Counted from the first letter of the stretch, positions 43,790 to 52,645 are shown. The stretch: DNA of 64,000 nucleotides from Bradyrhizobium sp. JYMT SZCCT0428 (GCF_018131075.1 NZ_JAFCLS010000023.1:1-64000), one strand, 5' to 3'. Translations and numbers: made by a program. Notes: generated from the sequence alone by a model not told the origin.

Positions 43790-43853
43790 GTCATTCCCCG
43801 ATGCGCAATTGCGCACCTGAGGTCTGGTGCTTGCGCACCATCCCGGAATGACG
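43790..43853. repeat. Palindromic repeat, GTCATTCC...GGAATGAC family, copy 1
   Basis: GTCATTCC and GGAATGAC ends enclose GCGCAATTGCGC and GGTGCTTGCGCACC hairpins. It lies between convergent genes. Confidence 0.85.
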
Positions 43854-43861
43854 GAGCCCTT

Positions 43862-44701
43862 CTACGACTGACTCTGCCACTGCCCCTGCCGGCCGCCGGC
43901 CTGTTCGACCTTGACCGCAACCGTCAGCGTCTCGTTGCCGCCGCCATAGCGGGTGCCGCGGACGGGGGCCGCGCCGAGATAGTCGAGGCCGATGGCGATG
44001 CGCGCGTGGGCGTCCGTCGTGCAGATGCCATTGGCCGCATCGAAACCGACCCAGCCCAAATCAGGCACGAAGGCTTCCGCCCAGGCGTGGCCGGCCTGCT
44101 GGTTGACGGTGCCGTCGGAGCGCAGGAAATGCCCGGAGACGAACCTCGCCGGCACGCCGCCCGAGCGCGCGCAGGCGATGAAGATATGCGCGTAGTCCTG
44201 GCACACGCCGCGCTTCAGCGCGAAGGCCTCCGCCGCCGAGGTGCCGCTGTTGGTTGGGTCTTCGTCGAACGTCATGTGCTCGTTGATCTGCACCATCAGC
44301 GCATGCAGGAAGCCGAGCACGTCGTCACCGGATTCCGAACGCATCTCGCGGGCAAAGGTCGCCATCGCCGGATTGACTTCGGTGAGCGCGGTGGAGCGCA
44401 GGAACAGGCTCGGCGGAAAACGCTCGTCGGTGCCGCGCAGCACGCCGCCGGTGTCGTGGGTCTCGATCAGGCCCTCGACATTGATGGTGAGGTCGGCGAG
44501 CGGCCCGTGAGTCAGTACATGCGTGACATTGCCGAACGCGTCCTGGTGCATGTCGAGCCGGGAATCGGTGGAGACGTCGATCTGCCACTCGGCGACGTAC
44601 TGCCCGTCATGGCTGCCGGGCGTCATCCGCAGGATCTGGATCACGCCCGAGGCCGGGGGCTCGTAGCGATAGCTGGTGGTATGGGCAATTCGCAGGCGCA
44701 T
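43862..44701 (-). CDS. Transglutaminase-like protein (Anbu-operon partner)
   Basis: A 279-residue protein of the Bact_transglu_N plus transglutaminase core family. Catalytic triad positions are C167 in RGVCQDYAHIF, H205 in AGHAWAEAF and D221 in WVGFDAANG. It opens MRLRIAHTTSYRYEPPASGV, the usual N-terminal beta-domain. Third gene in the run ATP-grasp, alpha-E, transglutaminase; this trio is usually next to Anbu and is thought to act in peptide or protein modification or crosslinking, but no activity is proven. 130 bases with a palindromic repeat separate it from the alpha-E gene. Confidence 0.93.
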   Translation of the reverse strand: MRLRIAHTTSYRYEPPASGVIQILRMTPGSHDGQYVAEWQIDVSTDSRLDMHQDAFGNVTHVLTHGPLADLTINVEGLIETHDTGGVLRGTDERFPPSLFLRSTALTEVNPAMATFAREMRSESGDDVLGFLHALMVQINEHMTFDEDPTNSGTSAAEAFALKRGVCQDYAHIFIACARSGGVPARFVSGHFLRSDGTVNQQAGHAWAEAFVPDLGWVGFDAANGICTTDAHARIAIGLDYLGAAPVRGTRYGGGNETLTVAVKVEQAGGRQGQWQSQS

Positions 44702-44736
44702 GGTGGTACCGAAAACGTAGCTGGAGTTTTGTGCTC

Positions 44737-44823
44737 GTCATGGCCGGGCTTGACCCGGCCATCCATCTTCTCAGGAGGACCATCAATTCCTGATGGATGC
44801 CCGGGTCAAGCCCGGGCACGACG
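44737..44823. repeat. Palindromic repeat (ATGGCCGGGCTTGACCCGGCCAT family), second copy
   Basis: CGTCATGGCCGGGCTTGACC and GGATGCCCGGGTCAAGCCCG give two nested hairpins, as at 18253. It is inserted between the alpha-E and transglutaminase genes of one operon. Confidence 0.8.
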
Positions 44824-44832
44824 AACAATGTA

Positions 44833-45777
44833 TCAAATCAGATACTGCTTCGTGATGATCTCACCCAGCCTTGCGTTATCAGCAATGAATTCCTGGATGA
44901 ATTCATGGACGCCATGCTGGAAGATATCGTCCATATGGCTGTGTTCAAGCCGGTTGCGGACGCCGCGGGCGTGGCGCTGGGAGGCGCCCTGGCGGCCATA
45001 GGCGACGCCGATCTGGTCGAGGTTCCGCACCAGATTGCTGTAGCAGCTCGCCAGCGAGCGCGGCAGCGTGTCGTTGAGGATCAGCAAATCAGCGATCAGC
45101 CAAGGTTTCAGCGTCTCGCGGTAGACCCAGTGATAGGCCGTCAGCGCCGACACCGAGCGCAGGATCGAGGTCCACTGGTAATAATCCAGTGGGCCGCCGA
45201 CATGTTCCTCCTCGGGCAGCAGCACGTGATATTTCACGTCGAGAATGCGGGCGGTGTTGTCGGCGCGCTCCAGATGCAATCCCAGCCGCGAGAACCAGTA
45301 GGCATCGTTGCGCAGCATGGTCCGGTAGGCGGAGCCGTCAAAGCGAAGCGAGGTCTCCTGCACGAAGCGCAAAAATCTCGCCAGCTCTTCCCGGCTCGAC
45401 GTGCCTTTACCCCAGACCTCCTGCAACTCGATCCAGGCCGAGTTGATGGTGTCCCACATCTCTGAGGTCAACGCGGTGCGTACCGAGCGGGAATTGAGCC
45501 GCGCTGCCTCGATGCAATTCTTGATCGAGGAGGGGTTGGACGGCGAGAACGCCAGGTACTCGACCACGTTCTGTTCGTTGGCTTCCTCATAGGCCTCGTA
45601 GAAGCTGGCGCTGACGCCGGCGGTCAACAACGCGGAATCCCACTCATTGGTCTTGCCGATATAAGCGGCGGGAAGGGCGGTGACGCGCAAGGTCGCGTCG
45701 ATGGTGCGCGCGAGATACTCCGCACGCTCGACGTAGCGGGCCAGCCAGTACAGGTTTTCGGCGGTGCGCGACAGCAT
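44833..45777 (-). CDS. Alpha-E domain protein
   Basis: A 314-residue all-helical protein of the alpha-E family: MLSRTAENLYWLARYVERAE at the start, VVEYLAFSPSNPSSIKNCIE, ENARSVR-like stretch AARLNSRSVRTALTSEMWDT, and LGLHLERADNTARILDVKYH. The family always accompanies circularly permuted ATP-grasp and transglutaminase-like proteins and presumably forms their substrate-handling partner; no catalysis is known. Its ATG is two bases from the ATP-grasp stop, so translation is coupled. Confidence 0.93.
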   Translation of the reverse strand: MLSRTAENLYWLARYVERAEYLARTIDATLRVTALPAAYIGKTNEWDSALLTAGVSASFYEAYEEANEQNVVEYLAFSPSNPSSIKNCIEAARLNSRSVRTALTSEMWDTINSAWIELQEVWGKGTSSREELARFLRFVQETSLRFDGSAYRTMLRNDAYWFSRLGLHLERADNTARILDVKYHVLLPEEEHVGGPLDYYQWTSILRSVSALTAYHWVYRETLKPWLIADLLILNDTLPRSLASCYSNLVRNLDQIGVAYGRQGASQRHARGVRNRLEHSHMDDIFQHGVHEFIQEFIADNARLGEIITKQYLI

Positions 45778-45779
45778 CT

Positions 45780-47198
45780 CTATTCGTCCAGAATCCAGGT
45801 GTCCTTGGTGCCGCCGCCCTGGCTCGAATTGACCACCAGGGAGCCTTCCTTCAGCGCCACACGGGTCAGCCCGCCCGGCACGATGGTGACGTGGTCGCGC
45901 CCGGTCAGCACGAACGGCCGGAGGTCGACATGGCGCGGCGCGAGGCCCGACGCGGTGCAGGTCGGGCAGGTCGACAGCGCCAGCGTCGGCTGGGCGATAA
46001 AACCCTCCGGCTCACGCTTGAGCTTGTCGCGGAACGCCTCGATCGTCGCCTTGGTGGCGGCGGGGCCGATCAGCATGCCGTAGCCGCCGGAGCCGTGCAC
46101 TTCCTTGACCACGAGATCCCCGAGATTGTCGAGCACGTAGGCGAGGTCCTTTGGCTCGCGGCAGCGCCAGGTCGGGACGTTCTTCAGGATCGGCTCTTCG
46201 CCGAGATAGAATTTCACGATGTCCGGCATATAGGAATAGACCGCCTTGTCATCGGCGATGCCGGTGCCGACCGCGTTGGCCAGCGTGACGTTGCCGGCCG
46301 CATAGGCCGACATCAGCCCGGGCACGCCGAGCGCGGAATCCGGGCGGAAGGTCAGGGGATCCAGGAAGTCGTCGTCGACGCGGCGGTAGATCACGTCGAC
46401 GCGTTTGAGGCCCTCGGTGGTGCGCATGAACACTTCGTCGTTCTTGACGATGAGGTCGCGGCCCTCGACCAGCTCGATGCCGAGCTTGTCGGCCAGGAAC
46501 GAGTGTTCGTAATAGGCTGAATTGTAGACGCCGGGCGTCATCAGCGCGACCACAGGCTCGGCGGACGCGGAGAGCGGCGCCACCGAGCGCAGCGCCGACA
46601 GCAGTTCGTCGGGGTATTTTTCCACCGGTGCGACGCGGTGTCGGGCGAACAGGTCCGGAAACAGCCGCATCATGATTTCGCGGTTTTCCAGCATGTAGGA
46701 CACGCCGGATGGGGTACGCGCATTGTCCTCCAGCACGATGAAATTGTCGGCGTCGACCCGGACGATATCGATCCCGGCGATATGGACGTAGACGTCGTGG
46801 GGGACGTCCTGGCCGTTCATCTCGGGGCGGAAGACCGGGTTCTGGAAGATCAGATCGTCGGGGATGACGTTGGCGCGCAGGATGTCGCGGCCGTGATAGA
46901 TGTCGCGCAGGAACATATTGAGGGCGCGGACCCGCTGCTTCAGGCCCTTTTCCAGCAGCGTCCATTCCTTGGACGACATGATCCGGGGGATCACGTCGAA
47001 GGGGATCAGCCGTTCCTGGGCTTCGGCGTCGCCATAAACGGCGAAGGTGATGCCGATCCGGCGGAACAACAGCTCCGCTTCCTGGCGGCGATATTCAAGG
47101 GCGTCCGGAGGCGTCTCCTTCAACCAGCGGGAGAGTTCCTGGTAGGCGGGCCGGAGGTCCCCGCCGGGGCCATTCATTTCATCAAACGCGACTGCCAT
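45780..47198 (-). CDS. Circularly permuted ATP-grasp type 2 protein
   Basis: A 472-residue protein of the DUF404/DUF407-type permuted ATP-grasp family. Landmarks: LFRRIGITFAVYGDAEAQER, DIYHGRDILRANVIPDDLIF, DADNFIVLEDNARTPSGVSY, MLENREIMMRLFPDLFARHR, and the ATP-site GDLVVKEVHGSGGYGMLIGP. The E...N residues in LEDNARTPSG fit the magnesium site. It likely ligates an amino acid or amine to a carboxylate, like glutathionylspermidine synthase relatives. First gene of the alpha-E/transglutaminase operon; Anbu is not adjacent. Confidence 0.93.
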   Translation of the reverse strand: MAVAFDEMNGPGGDLRPAYQELSRWLKETPPDALEYRRQEAELLFRRIGITFAVYGDAEAQERLIPFDVIPRIMSSKEWTLLEKGLKQRVRALNMFLRDIYHGRDILRANVIPDDLIFQNPVFRPEMNGQDVPHDVYVHIAGIDIVRVDADNFIVLEDNARTPSGVSYMLENREIMMRLFPDLFARHRVAPVEKYPDELLSALRSVAPLSASAEPVVALMTPGVYNSAYYEHSFLADKLGIELVEGRDLIVKNDEVFMRTTEGLKRVDVIYRRVDDDFLDPLTFRPDSALGVPGLMSAYAAGNVTLANAVGTGIADDKAVYSYMPDIVKFYLGEEPILKNVPTWRCREPKDLAYVLDNLGDLVVKEVHGSGGYGMLIGPAATKATIEAFRDKLKREPEGFIAQPTLALSTCPTCTASGLAPRHVDLRPFVLTGRDHVTIVPGGLTRVALKEGSLVVNSSQGGGTKDTWILDE

Positions 47199-47420
47199 AA
47201 ATCCTGACTATCTTTCGAAGCCATGCGACACAGTGCATGACTTCACGGGATGGTAGCAAGGGCCGGGCCAGCGCGATATGCATGGGCTGGGGCATTTGGT
47301 ATGGGTTGTTTCCCCGTGCTGCCTGAAAAACCGGCTGCCGGGTGCTTATTTCGGCAGCAAAGCCCCGTGACTTCAAGGCGTTGGATGCGCATGGTCTGGG
47401 GACAGGGTGAGGAAGAGGAA

Positions 47421-48158
47421 ATGAGTGAGATCGTCACAGCGGGTATTCTGGTCATTGGTGACGAGATCCTGTCCGGCCGGACCAAGGACAAGAACATCGG
47501 CTTTATTGCCGAGTACCTGACCAATATCGGGATCGACCTCAAGGAAGTCCGCGTCGTTGCCGACGAGGAGGCCGACATCATCGCCGCCCTTGATGCACTG
47601 CGAAAGCGCTACGATTACGTCTTTACCACCGGTGGCATCGGGCCGACCCATGACGACATCACCGCCGACAGCGTCGCCAAGGCGTTCGGCGTCGGCATCG
47701 ATCATCACCCCGAGGTGGTGGCCCGATTCCGCGAGCGCTGGACCGAACAGGATCTGAACGAAGCGCGCTTGCGCATGGCCCGCGTCCCCGACGGCGCCGA
47801 ACTGATCCAGAGCGCGACCATCCTGGCGCCCGGGTTCAAGCTCGGCAACGTCATCGTGATGGCCGGTATTCCCACGATCATGCAGGCGATGATGGACATC
47901 GTCGCGCCGAAGCTGAAATCGGGCGTGCGGATGCTGTCGGATTCGGTCCGGGCGAATGCGCGGGAAGGCGACATCGGCGGCCCCTTGCGGGCGATCGCCA
48001 ATGCGCACCCCGACACCATCATCGGCAGCTATCCGTTCCAGGACGAGGACAAGAAGCCGAACACCAATCTTGTGGTCCGCTCGCGCGATCCCGACAAGCT
48101 CGCCGCCGCAATGGCTGCGGTGAAGGAGATGCTGGCGGGTTTGAACACGCCGCGATAG
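47421..48158 (+). CDS. Molybdopterin-binding/CinA N-terminal domain protein
   Basis: A 245-residue protein from the ATG at 47421; GAGGAAGAGGAA is directly upstream and the longer frame from 47250 has no conserved sequence. The MoCF-binding fold is seen in AGILVIGDEILSGRTKDKNI, VRVVADEEADIIAALDALRK, YDYVFTTGGIGPTHDDITAD and GFKLGNVIVMAGIPTIMQAM. It corresponds to the N-terminal domain of CinA (competence/damage-inducible) without the C-terminal amidase domain. Role in nucleotide or cofactor pyrophosphate chemistry is likely. It precedes the GNAT gene by 5 bases and is divergent from the ATP-grasp operon. Confidence 0.92.
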   Translation: MSEIVTAGILVIGDEILSGRTKDKNIGFIAEYLTNIGIDLKEVRVVADEEADIIAALDALRKRYDYVFTTGGIGPTHDDITADSVAKAFGVGIDHHPEVVARFRERWTEQDLNEARLRMARVPDGAELIQSATILAPGFKLGNVIVMAGIPTIMQAMMDIVAPKLKSGVRMLSDSVRANAREGDIGGPLRAIANAHPDTIIGSYPFQDEDKKPNTNLVVRSRDPDKLAAAMAAVKEMLAGLNTPR

Positions 48159-48163
48159 CACCG

Positions 48164-48628
48164 ATGATTTCGACCAGGCCAATCCGCGCCGACGATCTCG
48201 AACTGGTGTGCCTGCACCGTGAACAGATGTTCCGCGAAACCGATGCGCCGGGCAGGACCGAAGCGATTTTGGCGAGTCAGACCGCGCATTTTCGACCCTG
48301 GCTGGCCAAGCACCTCGGTGACGGATCGTATTTCGGCTATATCGTCGAGGAGCACGGCAAGCCGATCGCCGGAATCGGGCTGATGACCATCGAGTGGCCG
48401 CCGGGCCCCTCCCATCCGACGCAGGACAGGCGCGGCTACGTGCTCAACGTGTTTGTCGAGCCATCGCATCGCAAACGGGGAATTGCCAAAGCGCTGATGG
48501 ACCGGGCGGACCACGAGTTCGCCAGGCGAGGCGTGGCTTTCGCGATACTGCACGCCACCAAGATGGGTCGGCCGCTGTACGCGCAACTGGGCTGGTCGGC
48601 GACCAGCGAGATGGCAAAGTCGCTATAG
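48164..48628 (+). CDS. GNAT family N-acetyltransferase
   Basis: A 154-residue GNAT domain: SIRTRP-type start MISTRPIRADDLELVCLHRE, then IVEEHGKPIAGIGLMTIEWP (beta-4), YVLNVFVEPSHRKRGIAKAL with the acetyl-CoA pyrophosphate loop R-x-x-G-I-A, and FAILHATKMGRPLYAQLGWS. It transfers an acetyl group to a small molecule or protein amine; substrate unknown. Five bases separate it from the MoCF-like gene upstream, and the gpt gene begins 41 bases downstream, suggesting one transcript. Confidence 0.9.
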   Translation: MISTRPIRADDLELVCLHREQMFRETDAPGRTEAILASQTAHFRPWLAKHLGDGSYFGYIVEEHGKPIAGIGLMTIEWPPGPSHPTQDRRGYVLNVFVEPSHRKRGIAKALMDRADHEFARRGVAFAILHATKMGRPLYAQLGWSATSEMAKSL

Positions 48629-48669
48629 TTGAGGAGATCAAACGTGACGGATCATTCTGGAGCGAGGTC

Positions 48670-49188
48670 ATGACGACCCCTGAAAAAATCACGCCGCCGC
48701 CGGACAAGTTCTTTCCGGTGTCGTGGGACCAGTTTCACCGGGATTGCCGGGCGCTGACCTGGCGGCTCAACGAGGTCGGGCCGTTCCATGCCGTCATCGC
48801 CATCACCCGCGGTGGTCTCGTGCCGGCGGCAATCGTCGCGCGCGAACTCGGTGTGCGCGTGATCGATACCGTATGCATTGCGAGCTACGACCACGACAAG
48901 CAGGGCGATCTGAAGGTGTTGAAGGGCATTTCGTCCGATACCGCCGCACTCGGCGGCGGGACCGGCAAGGGCTTGCTCATCGTTGACGACCTCGTCGATA
49001 CCGGCAAGACCGGCCGCTTGGTGCGCGACATGATGCCCGACGCGCATTTCGCCACCGTCTACGCCAAGCCGAAGGGCCGGCCGCTGGTCGATACTTTCAT
49101 TACCGAAGTGTCGCAGGACACCTGGATCTTCTTTCCCTGGGATACCGCGCTGTCGTTCCAGCCGCCGATCCGCGACGGCGCGGCGTAG
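48670..49188 (+). CDS. gpt: Xanthine phosphoribosyltransferase
   Basis: A 172-residue PRTase from the ATG at 48670; GGAGCGAGGTC lies before it. The type I PRPP-binding motif is LLIVDDLVDTGKTGRLVRDM, preceded by IAITRGGLVPAAIVARELGV, and the C-terminal TWIFFPWDTALSFQPPI matches Gpt (XGPRT). It salvages xanthine and guanine to XMP and GMP in the cytosol, probably at the inner membrane. Likely cotranscribed with the GNAT gene. Confidence 0.95.
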   Translation: MTTPEKITPPPDKFFPVSWDQFHRDCRALTWRLNEVGPFHAVIAITRGGLVPAAIVARELGVRVIDTVCIASYDHDKQGDLKVLKGISSDTAALGGGTGKGLLIVDDLVDTGKTGRLVRDMMPDAHFATVYAKPKGRPLVDTFITEVSQDTWIFFPWDTALSFQPPIRDGAA

Positions 49189-49196
49189 GTCTTGCC

Positions 49197-49276
49197 GTCA
49201 TTCCGGGATGGTCCGAAGGACCAGACCCGGAATCTCGAGATTCCGGGTTCGATGCTTCGCATCGCCCCGGAATGAC
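49197..49276. repeat. Palindromic repeat, GTCATTCCGGG...CCCCGGAATGAC family, copy 2
   Basis: GTCATTCCGGGATGGTCCGA and CATCGCCCCGGAATGAC ends, with internal ATCTCGAGAT palindrome. It lies between gpt and the next gene. Confidence 0.85.
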
Positions 49277-49288
49277 GATTGGACTTCC

Positions 49289-49945
49289 ATGCCGCTGCAA
49301 AACCGCGTCACGCCCTCGGGCGACATCGTCGCCGATCCGCACCGCGGCCTGTTCACCGGCAACCGCGGCATCATCCATGATCCCGCAACGAAGACGCTGC
49401 TGAAAAAGCGCTGGGCCAGCCCGGCATGGATCACCTGCGTCTGCGAGTTCAGGGGATGGCGGCGCAAGGTGATGGGCACGCGGAGCTGGACCGAACTGTT
49501 CTTCCTCGATGAAGCGACCGCGTTCGCGGCCGGCCATCGTCCCTGTTTCTTCTGCCGCCGCGACGACGCCAACCGTTTTCGTGCGGCGTGGGAACAGGGT
49601 AATGGTGTCGCCAATGTCCTCGCGCGCGATATCGATGCCGTGCTGCATCGGGAGCGGCTGGATAAGAGTCGGAAGCGGCTGCATCCGCTGCCGCTGCCGG
49701 TGGAGAAGCTGCCCGATGGCGCGATGGTGCAGGCGCGAGCGGAAAGTTTTTTGATCGTGGCGGGAAGGGCGCTGCAATGGTCGATGGCGGGATATCGCGA
49801 GGTCAGTGATGCGATCGGGGACGCGATGCTGCTGACGCCGCCATCGACGTTGCGTGCGATCAGTGCCGGGTATCGGCCGGTGTTGCATCCGAGTGCACGA
49901 AACGTTCCCTCCCCCCTTGCGGGGGAGGGCCAGGGAGAGGGGTAA
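49289..49945 (+). CDS. Conserved hypothetical protein with a CxxC-like cluster
   Basis: A 218-residue protein from the ATG at 49289 (a longer frame begins in the repeat). Visible blocks: GDIVADPHRGLFTGNRGIIH, RWASPAWITCVCEFRGWRRK, and HRPCFFCRRDDANRFRAAW, with C-F-F-C and C-V-C pairs that might bind metal. The C-terminal PSPLAGEGQGEG is read from a palindromic repeat and is probably not functional. I recognise it only as an alphaproteobacterial hypothetical protein. Confidence 0.75.
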   Translation: MPLQNRVTPSGDIVADPHRGLFTGNRGIIHDPATKTLLKKRWASPAWITCVCEFRGWRRKVMGTRSWTELFFLDEATAFAAGHRPCFFCRRDDANRFRAAWEQGNGVANVLARDIDAVLHRERLDKSRKRLHPLPLPVEKLPDGAMVQARAESFLIVAGRALQWSMAGYREVSDAIGDAMLLTPPSTLRAISAGYRPVLHPSARNVPSPLAGEGQGEG

Positions 49946-50009
49946 GCCGCAACGGCAGTGCGTGTGGCTTACCCCTCTCTCCAACTCTCCCCCGCAAGGG
50001 GGGAGAGGG
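49907..50009. repeat. Large palindromic repeat (CCCTCCCCCCTTGCGGGGGAGGG family)
   Basis: CCCTCCCCCCTTGCGGGGGAG and its inverse CTCCCCCGCAAGGGGGGAGAG lie at both ends around GGGGTAAG...CTTACCCC. It overlaps the last codons of the upstream gene and fills the gap to the metE-like gene. Confidence 0.85.
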
Positions 50010-50048
50010 CGCAGTGTGCCGTGTCTTGATCGGCGCGGATCAAAACTC

Positions 50049-51071
50049 TCACCCCAATCGCTGCCGCGCCAGCTTCGCGCCGGCCCCGAGCGCCGCCAGC
50101 TTCGCCTCCGCGATATCCCGGCGCATCGGCGCCATGCCGCAATTGGTGGTCGCGACGATGTTGGCCTTCGGCACGAATTTCGACACCGCGTCGATCACCT
50201 TGACGACGTCCTCGGCGGTCTCGACCGTGTCGCTGGCGACGTCGATCACGCCGGCCTGGACGATCTTGCCGGTCAACAGCGCCAGTAAGTCGAGCGGCAC
50301 CTTGGAATTGCGGCACTCGATCGCGACCTGCTGGATCGAGCTTTTGGCGATCGCCGGGAAAATCTCCTCGTACTGCCGCCACTCGCTGCCAAGCGTTTCC
50401 TTCCAGTCGGTGTTGGCCTTGATGCCGTAGCCGTAGCAGATGTGCACGGCGGTGGCGCAGGTCAGCCCCTGCGCGGCGCGCTCCAGCGCCTTGATGCCCC
50501 AGTCCGAAACCTCGTCCATGAACACGTTGAAGGCGGGCTCGTCGAACTGGATGATGTCGACGCCGTCGGCCTGCAGCGCCCGCGCTTCCTCGTTCAACAG
50601 TTCGGCAAAGGCGAACGCCATCTTGACGCGGTCGCCATAATGGCCGTCGGCCACCGTGTCGATGATGGTCATCGGGCCGGGCAAAGTGAATTTCAGCTTG
50701 TGCTTGGTGTGGGCGCGGGCGACGCGGGCCTCATCGGCGTGGACGCGGCCCCTCAAGGTCAGCGGCGCCACCACCTGCGGCACCATCGCCTTGTAGCGGT
50801 CTTTGCGGATGCCCATCTCGACCTTGTGGGCGAAATCGATGCCGTCGACCTTTTCCAGGAAGCCGTGGACAAAATGCTGGCGGGCCTGCTCGCCCTCGGT
50901 GACGATATCGACGCCGGAATCCTCCTGCAGTTTCACGGCCAGCATGGTGGCGTCGCGCTTGGCGCGGGCGAGTTCATCGCCCTTGGATTTCCAGGGCGCC
51001 CATAGGGTGTTCGGCTCGGCCAGCCATTCCGGCTTCGGCAGTGAGCCAGCGATCGTCGTTGGAAACAGCAT
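50049..51071 (-). CDS. Cobalamin-independent methionine synthase-like protein (MetE C-terminal domain)
   Basis: A 340-residue single-domain protein from the ATG at 51071, with GGGAGGCTCCC upstream. Family blocks: LFPTTIAGSLPKPEWLAEPN, GEQARQHFVHGFLEKVDGID, VDIIQFDEPAFNVFMDEVSD, and HICYGYGIKANTDWK with the zinc-ligand type His-x-Cys; the last Cys is in VATTNCGMAPMRRDIAEAKL. It matches the MetE catalytic domain alone, about half the length of full MetE. It would transfer a methyl group to homocysteine; the methyl donor for the short type is uncertain. Confidence 0.92.
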   Translation of the reverse strand: MLFPTTIAGSLPKPEWLAEPNTLWAPWKSKGDELARAKRDATMLAVKLQEDSGVDIVTEGEQARQHFVHGFLEKVDGIDFAHKVEMGIRKDRYKAMVPQVVAPLTLRGRVHADEARVARAHTKHKLKFTLPGPMTIIDTVADGHYGDRVKMAFAFAELLNEEARALQADGVDIIQFDEPAFNVFMDEVSDWGIKALERAAQGLTCATAVHICYGYGIKANTDWKETLGSEWRQYEEIFPAIAKSSIQQVAIECRNSKVPLDLLALLTGKIVQAGVIDVASDTVETAEDVVKVIDAVSKFVPKANIVATTNCGMAPMRRDIAEAKLAALGAGAKLARQRLG

Positions 51072-51191
51072 GGGAGCCTCCCGGGCGGTTCTGATTGAGC
51101 GCCTGTCTGCCATGTCTTATGATCGGCGTACAGAACAACAAAAGTCGTTCTCGCCGGGAATAATCCGGCAGGTGCGGCAGCCAGGGAAACC

Positions 51192-51893
51192 ATGATCGAC
51201 CTGCATTACGCGCCGACGCCCAATGGCTGGAAAATCTCGATCATGCTCGAGGAACTCGGGCTCCCCTATACCGTGATCCCGGTCAACATCCGCGGCGGCG
51301 AGCAATTCAAGCCAGAATTCCTCGCGATCAGTCCCAACAACCGCATTCCGGCCATCGTCGACCATGCGCCGGCCGACGGCGGCGCGCCGTTCTCGGTGTT
51401 CGAGACCGGCGCGATCCTGATCTATCTGGCGGAAAAGACCGGCCGCTTTCTCCCTGCGGACATGCGCGGCCGCTCCCAGGCGGTGCAGTGGGTGATGTGG
51501 CAGATGAGTGGGCTCGGGCCCATGCTCGGCCAGCACGGCCATTTCGCGCTCTATGCGCAGGAAAAGATCCCATACGCGATCGAGCGCTACCGTGATGAGG
51601 CGGCGCGGCTTTACAGGGTGCTGGATACCCAACTCGGCAAGACCGCCGCCTATGTCGCGGGCGAGTATTCGATCGCCGACATCGCCTGCTTTCCATGGAC
51701 CATGACTCACAAGGCACAGGGCTTTACGCTCGACGACTATCCCAACATCAAGCGCTGGTACGCCGACGTGCGCGCCCGGCCGCAAGTGCAGGCGGGATTG
51801 GCGATCGGCAAGTCCGTCAAAGAGCCGTTCGACGAGGAAGCGCGCAGGAACATGTTCGGCGCGAAGGCGAAGGAAATGGTTGGAAGGAAGTGA
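51192..51893 (+). CDS. Glutathione S-transferase family protein
   Basis: A 233-residue GST. The thioredoxin-like N-terminal domain: MIDLHYAPTPNGWKISIMLE, ELGLPYTVIPVNIRGGEQFK and the cis-Pro block SPNNRIPAIVD; then FSVFETGAILIYLAEKTGRF with the glutathione-binding E-T pair. C-terminal helical domain: YVAGEYSIADIACFPW. It resembles the E. coli YfcG/YghU type (disulfide-bond reductase activity), with Asn rather than Ser/Tyr at the N-terminal active site. Single gene, divergent from the metE-like gene. Confidence 0.93.
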   Translation: MIDLHYAPTPNGWKISIMLEELGLPYTVIPVNIRGGEQFKPEFLAISPNNRIPAIVDHAPADGGAPFSVFETGAILIYLAEKTGRFLPADMRGRSQAVQWVMWQMSGLGPMLGQHGHFALYAQEKIPYAIERYRDEAARLYRVLDTQLGKTAAYVAGEYSIADIACFPWTMTHKAQGFTLDDYPNIKRWYADVRARPQVQAGLAIGKSVKEPFDEEARRNMFGAKAKEMVGRK

Positions 51894-51900
51894 CAATTCC

Positions 51901-52005
51901 AACCCTCATGGTGAGGAGGCGCGCAGCGCCGTCTCGAACCATGAGGCCACAGACGGGCCTTCATCCTTCGAGACGCCGCTTCGTGGCTCCTCAGGATGAG
52001 GATAA
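51901..52005. repeat. Intergenic repeat (CCCTCATGGTGAGGAGGCGC family)
   Basis: CCCTCATGGTGAGGAGGCGC, CCATGAGG and CATCCTTCGAGACGCCGCTT, GGCTCCTCAGGATGAG form two nested inverted pairs. This sequence class is common between Bradyrhizobium genes. Confidence 0.8.
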
Positions 52006-52024
52006 ATAAACAAAAGGAAACGCC

Positions 52025-52645
52025 ATGATCGAATTCTTCTTCGACTGTTCCAGTCCCTGGACCTATCTCGCCTTCCACAACATCCAGCCGCTGGCAAAAG
52101 AGCTCGGCGTTGAGATTTCGTGGCGGCCTATTTTGGTCGGCGGCATTTTCAACACGGTCAATCCCAGCGTCTACGCCCAGCGCGAGACGCCGGTGCCGCT
52201 GAAGGCGCGCTACATGAAAAAGGACCTTGCCGACTGGGCGCGTTCCGCGGGGCTTGCGATCAAGATGCCGCCGACGGTGTTTCCGGTGAACAGCGTCAAG
52301 GCGATGCGCGGCTGCATCTGGCTGGGCAAAGAATCTGCAAAGCACATGGTGCCGTTCGCGCGCGCCGTGTTCGAGACCTATTGGGGCGGCGACAAGGACA
52401 TTTCGCAGGATTCGGTGCTGACGGAAGTCTGCAAGAGCGTCGGCGTCGACCACGTCAAGTTCTTTGCCGGCATTGGCGAGCAGGCGATCAAGGACCAGCT
52501 CAAGGCCAACACCGATGAGGTGATGGCGCGCGGCGGCTTTGGTTCGCCGACCATCTTCGTCGGCAAGACAGACATGTATTTTGGCAACGACCGCATGCCG
52601 CTGATCCGCGAAGCCGTGCTGCGGCTGCAAGAGAAGGCTGCCTGA
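52025..52645 (+). CDS. 2-hydroxychromene-2-carboxylate isomerase family protein
   Basis: A 206-residue protein of the DsbA-like HCCA isomerase family: MIEFFFDCSSPWTYLAFHNI with the characteristic Ser in place of the Cys pair, KEL GVEISWRPILVGGIFNTV blocks, RSAGLAIKMPPTVFPVNSVK, and GFGSPTIFVGKTDMYFGNDR. Such glutathione-dependent isomerases act in aromatic ring degradation, but many homologues have other substrates. AAAGGAAACGCC precedes the ATG. Its stop overlaps the start of the quinone oxidoreductase gene, so the two are coupled. Confidence 0.9.
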   Translation: MIEFFFDCSSPWTYLAFHNIQPLAKELGVEISWRPILVGGIFNTVNPSVYAQRETPVPLKARYMKKDLADWARSAGLAIKMPPTVFPVNSVKAMRGCIWLGKESAKHMVPFARAVFETYWGGDKDISQDSVLTEVCKSVGVDHVKFFAGIGEQAIKDQLKANTDEVMARGGFGSPTIFVGKTDMYFGNDRMPLIREAVLRLQEKAA

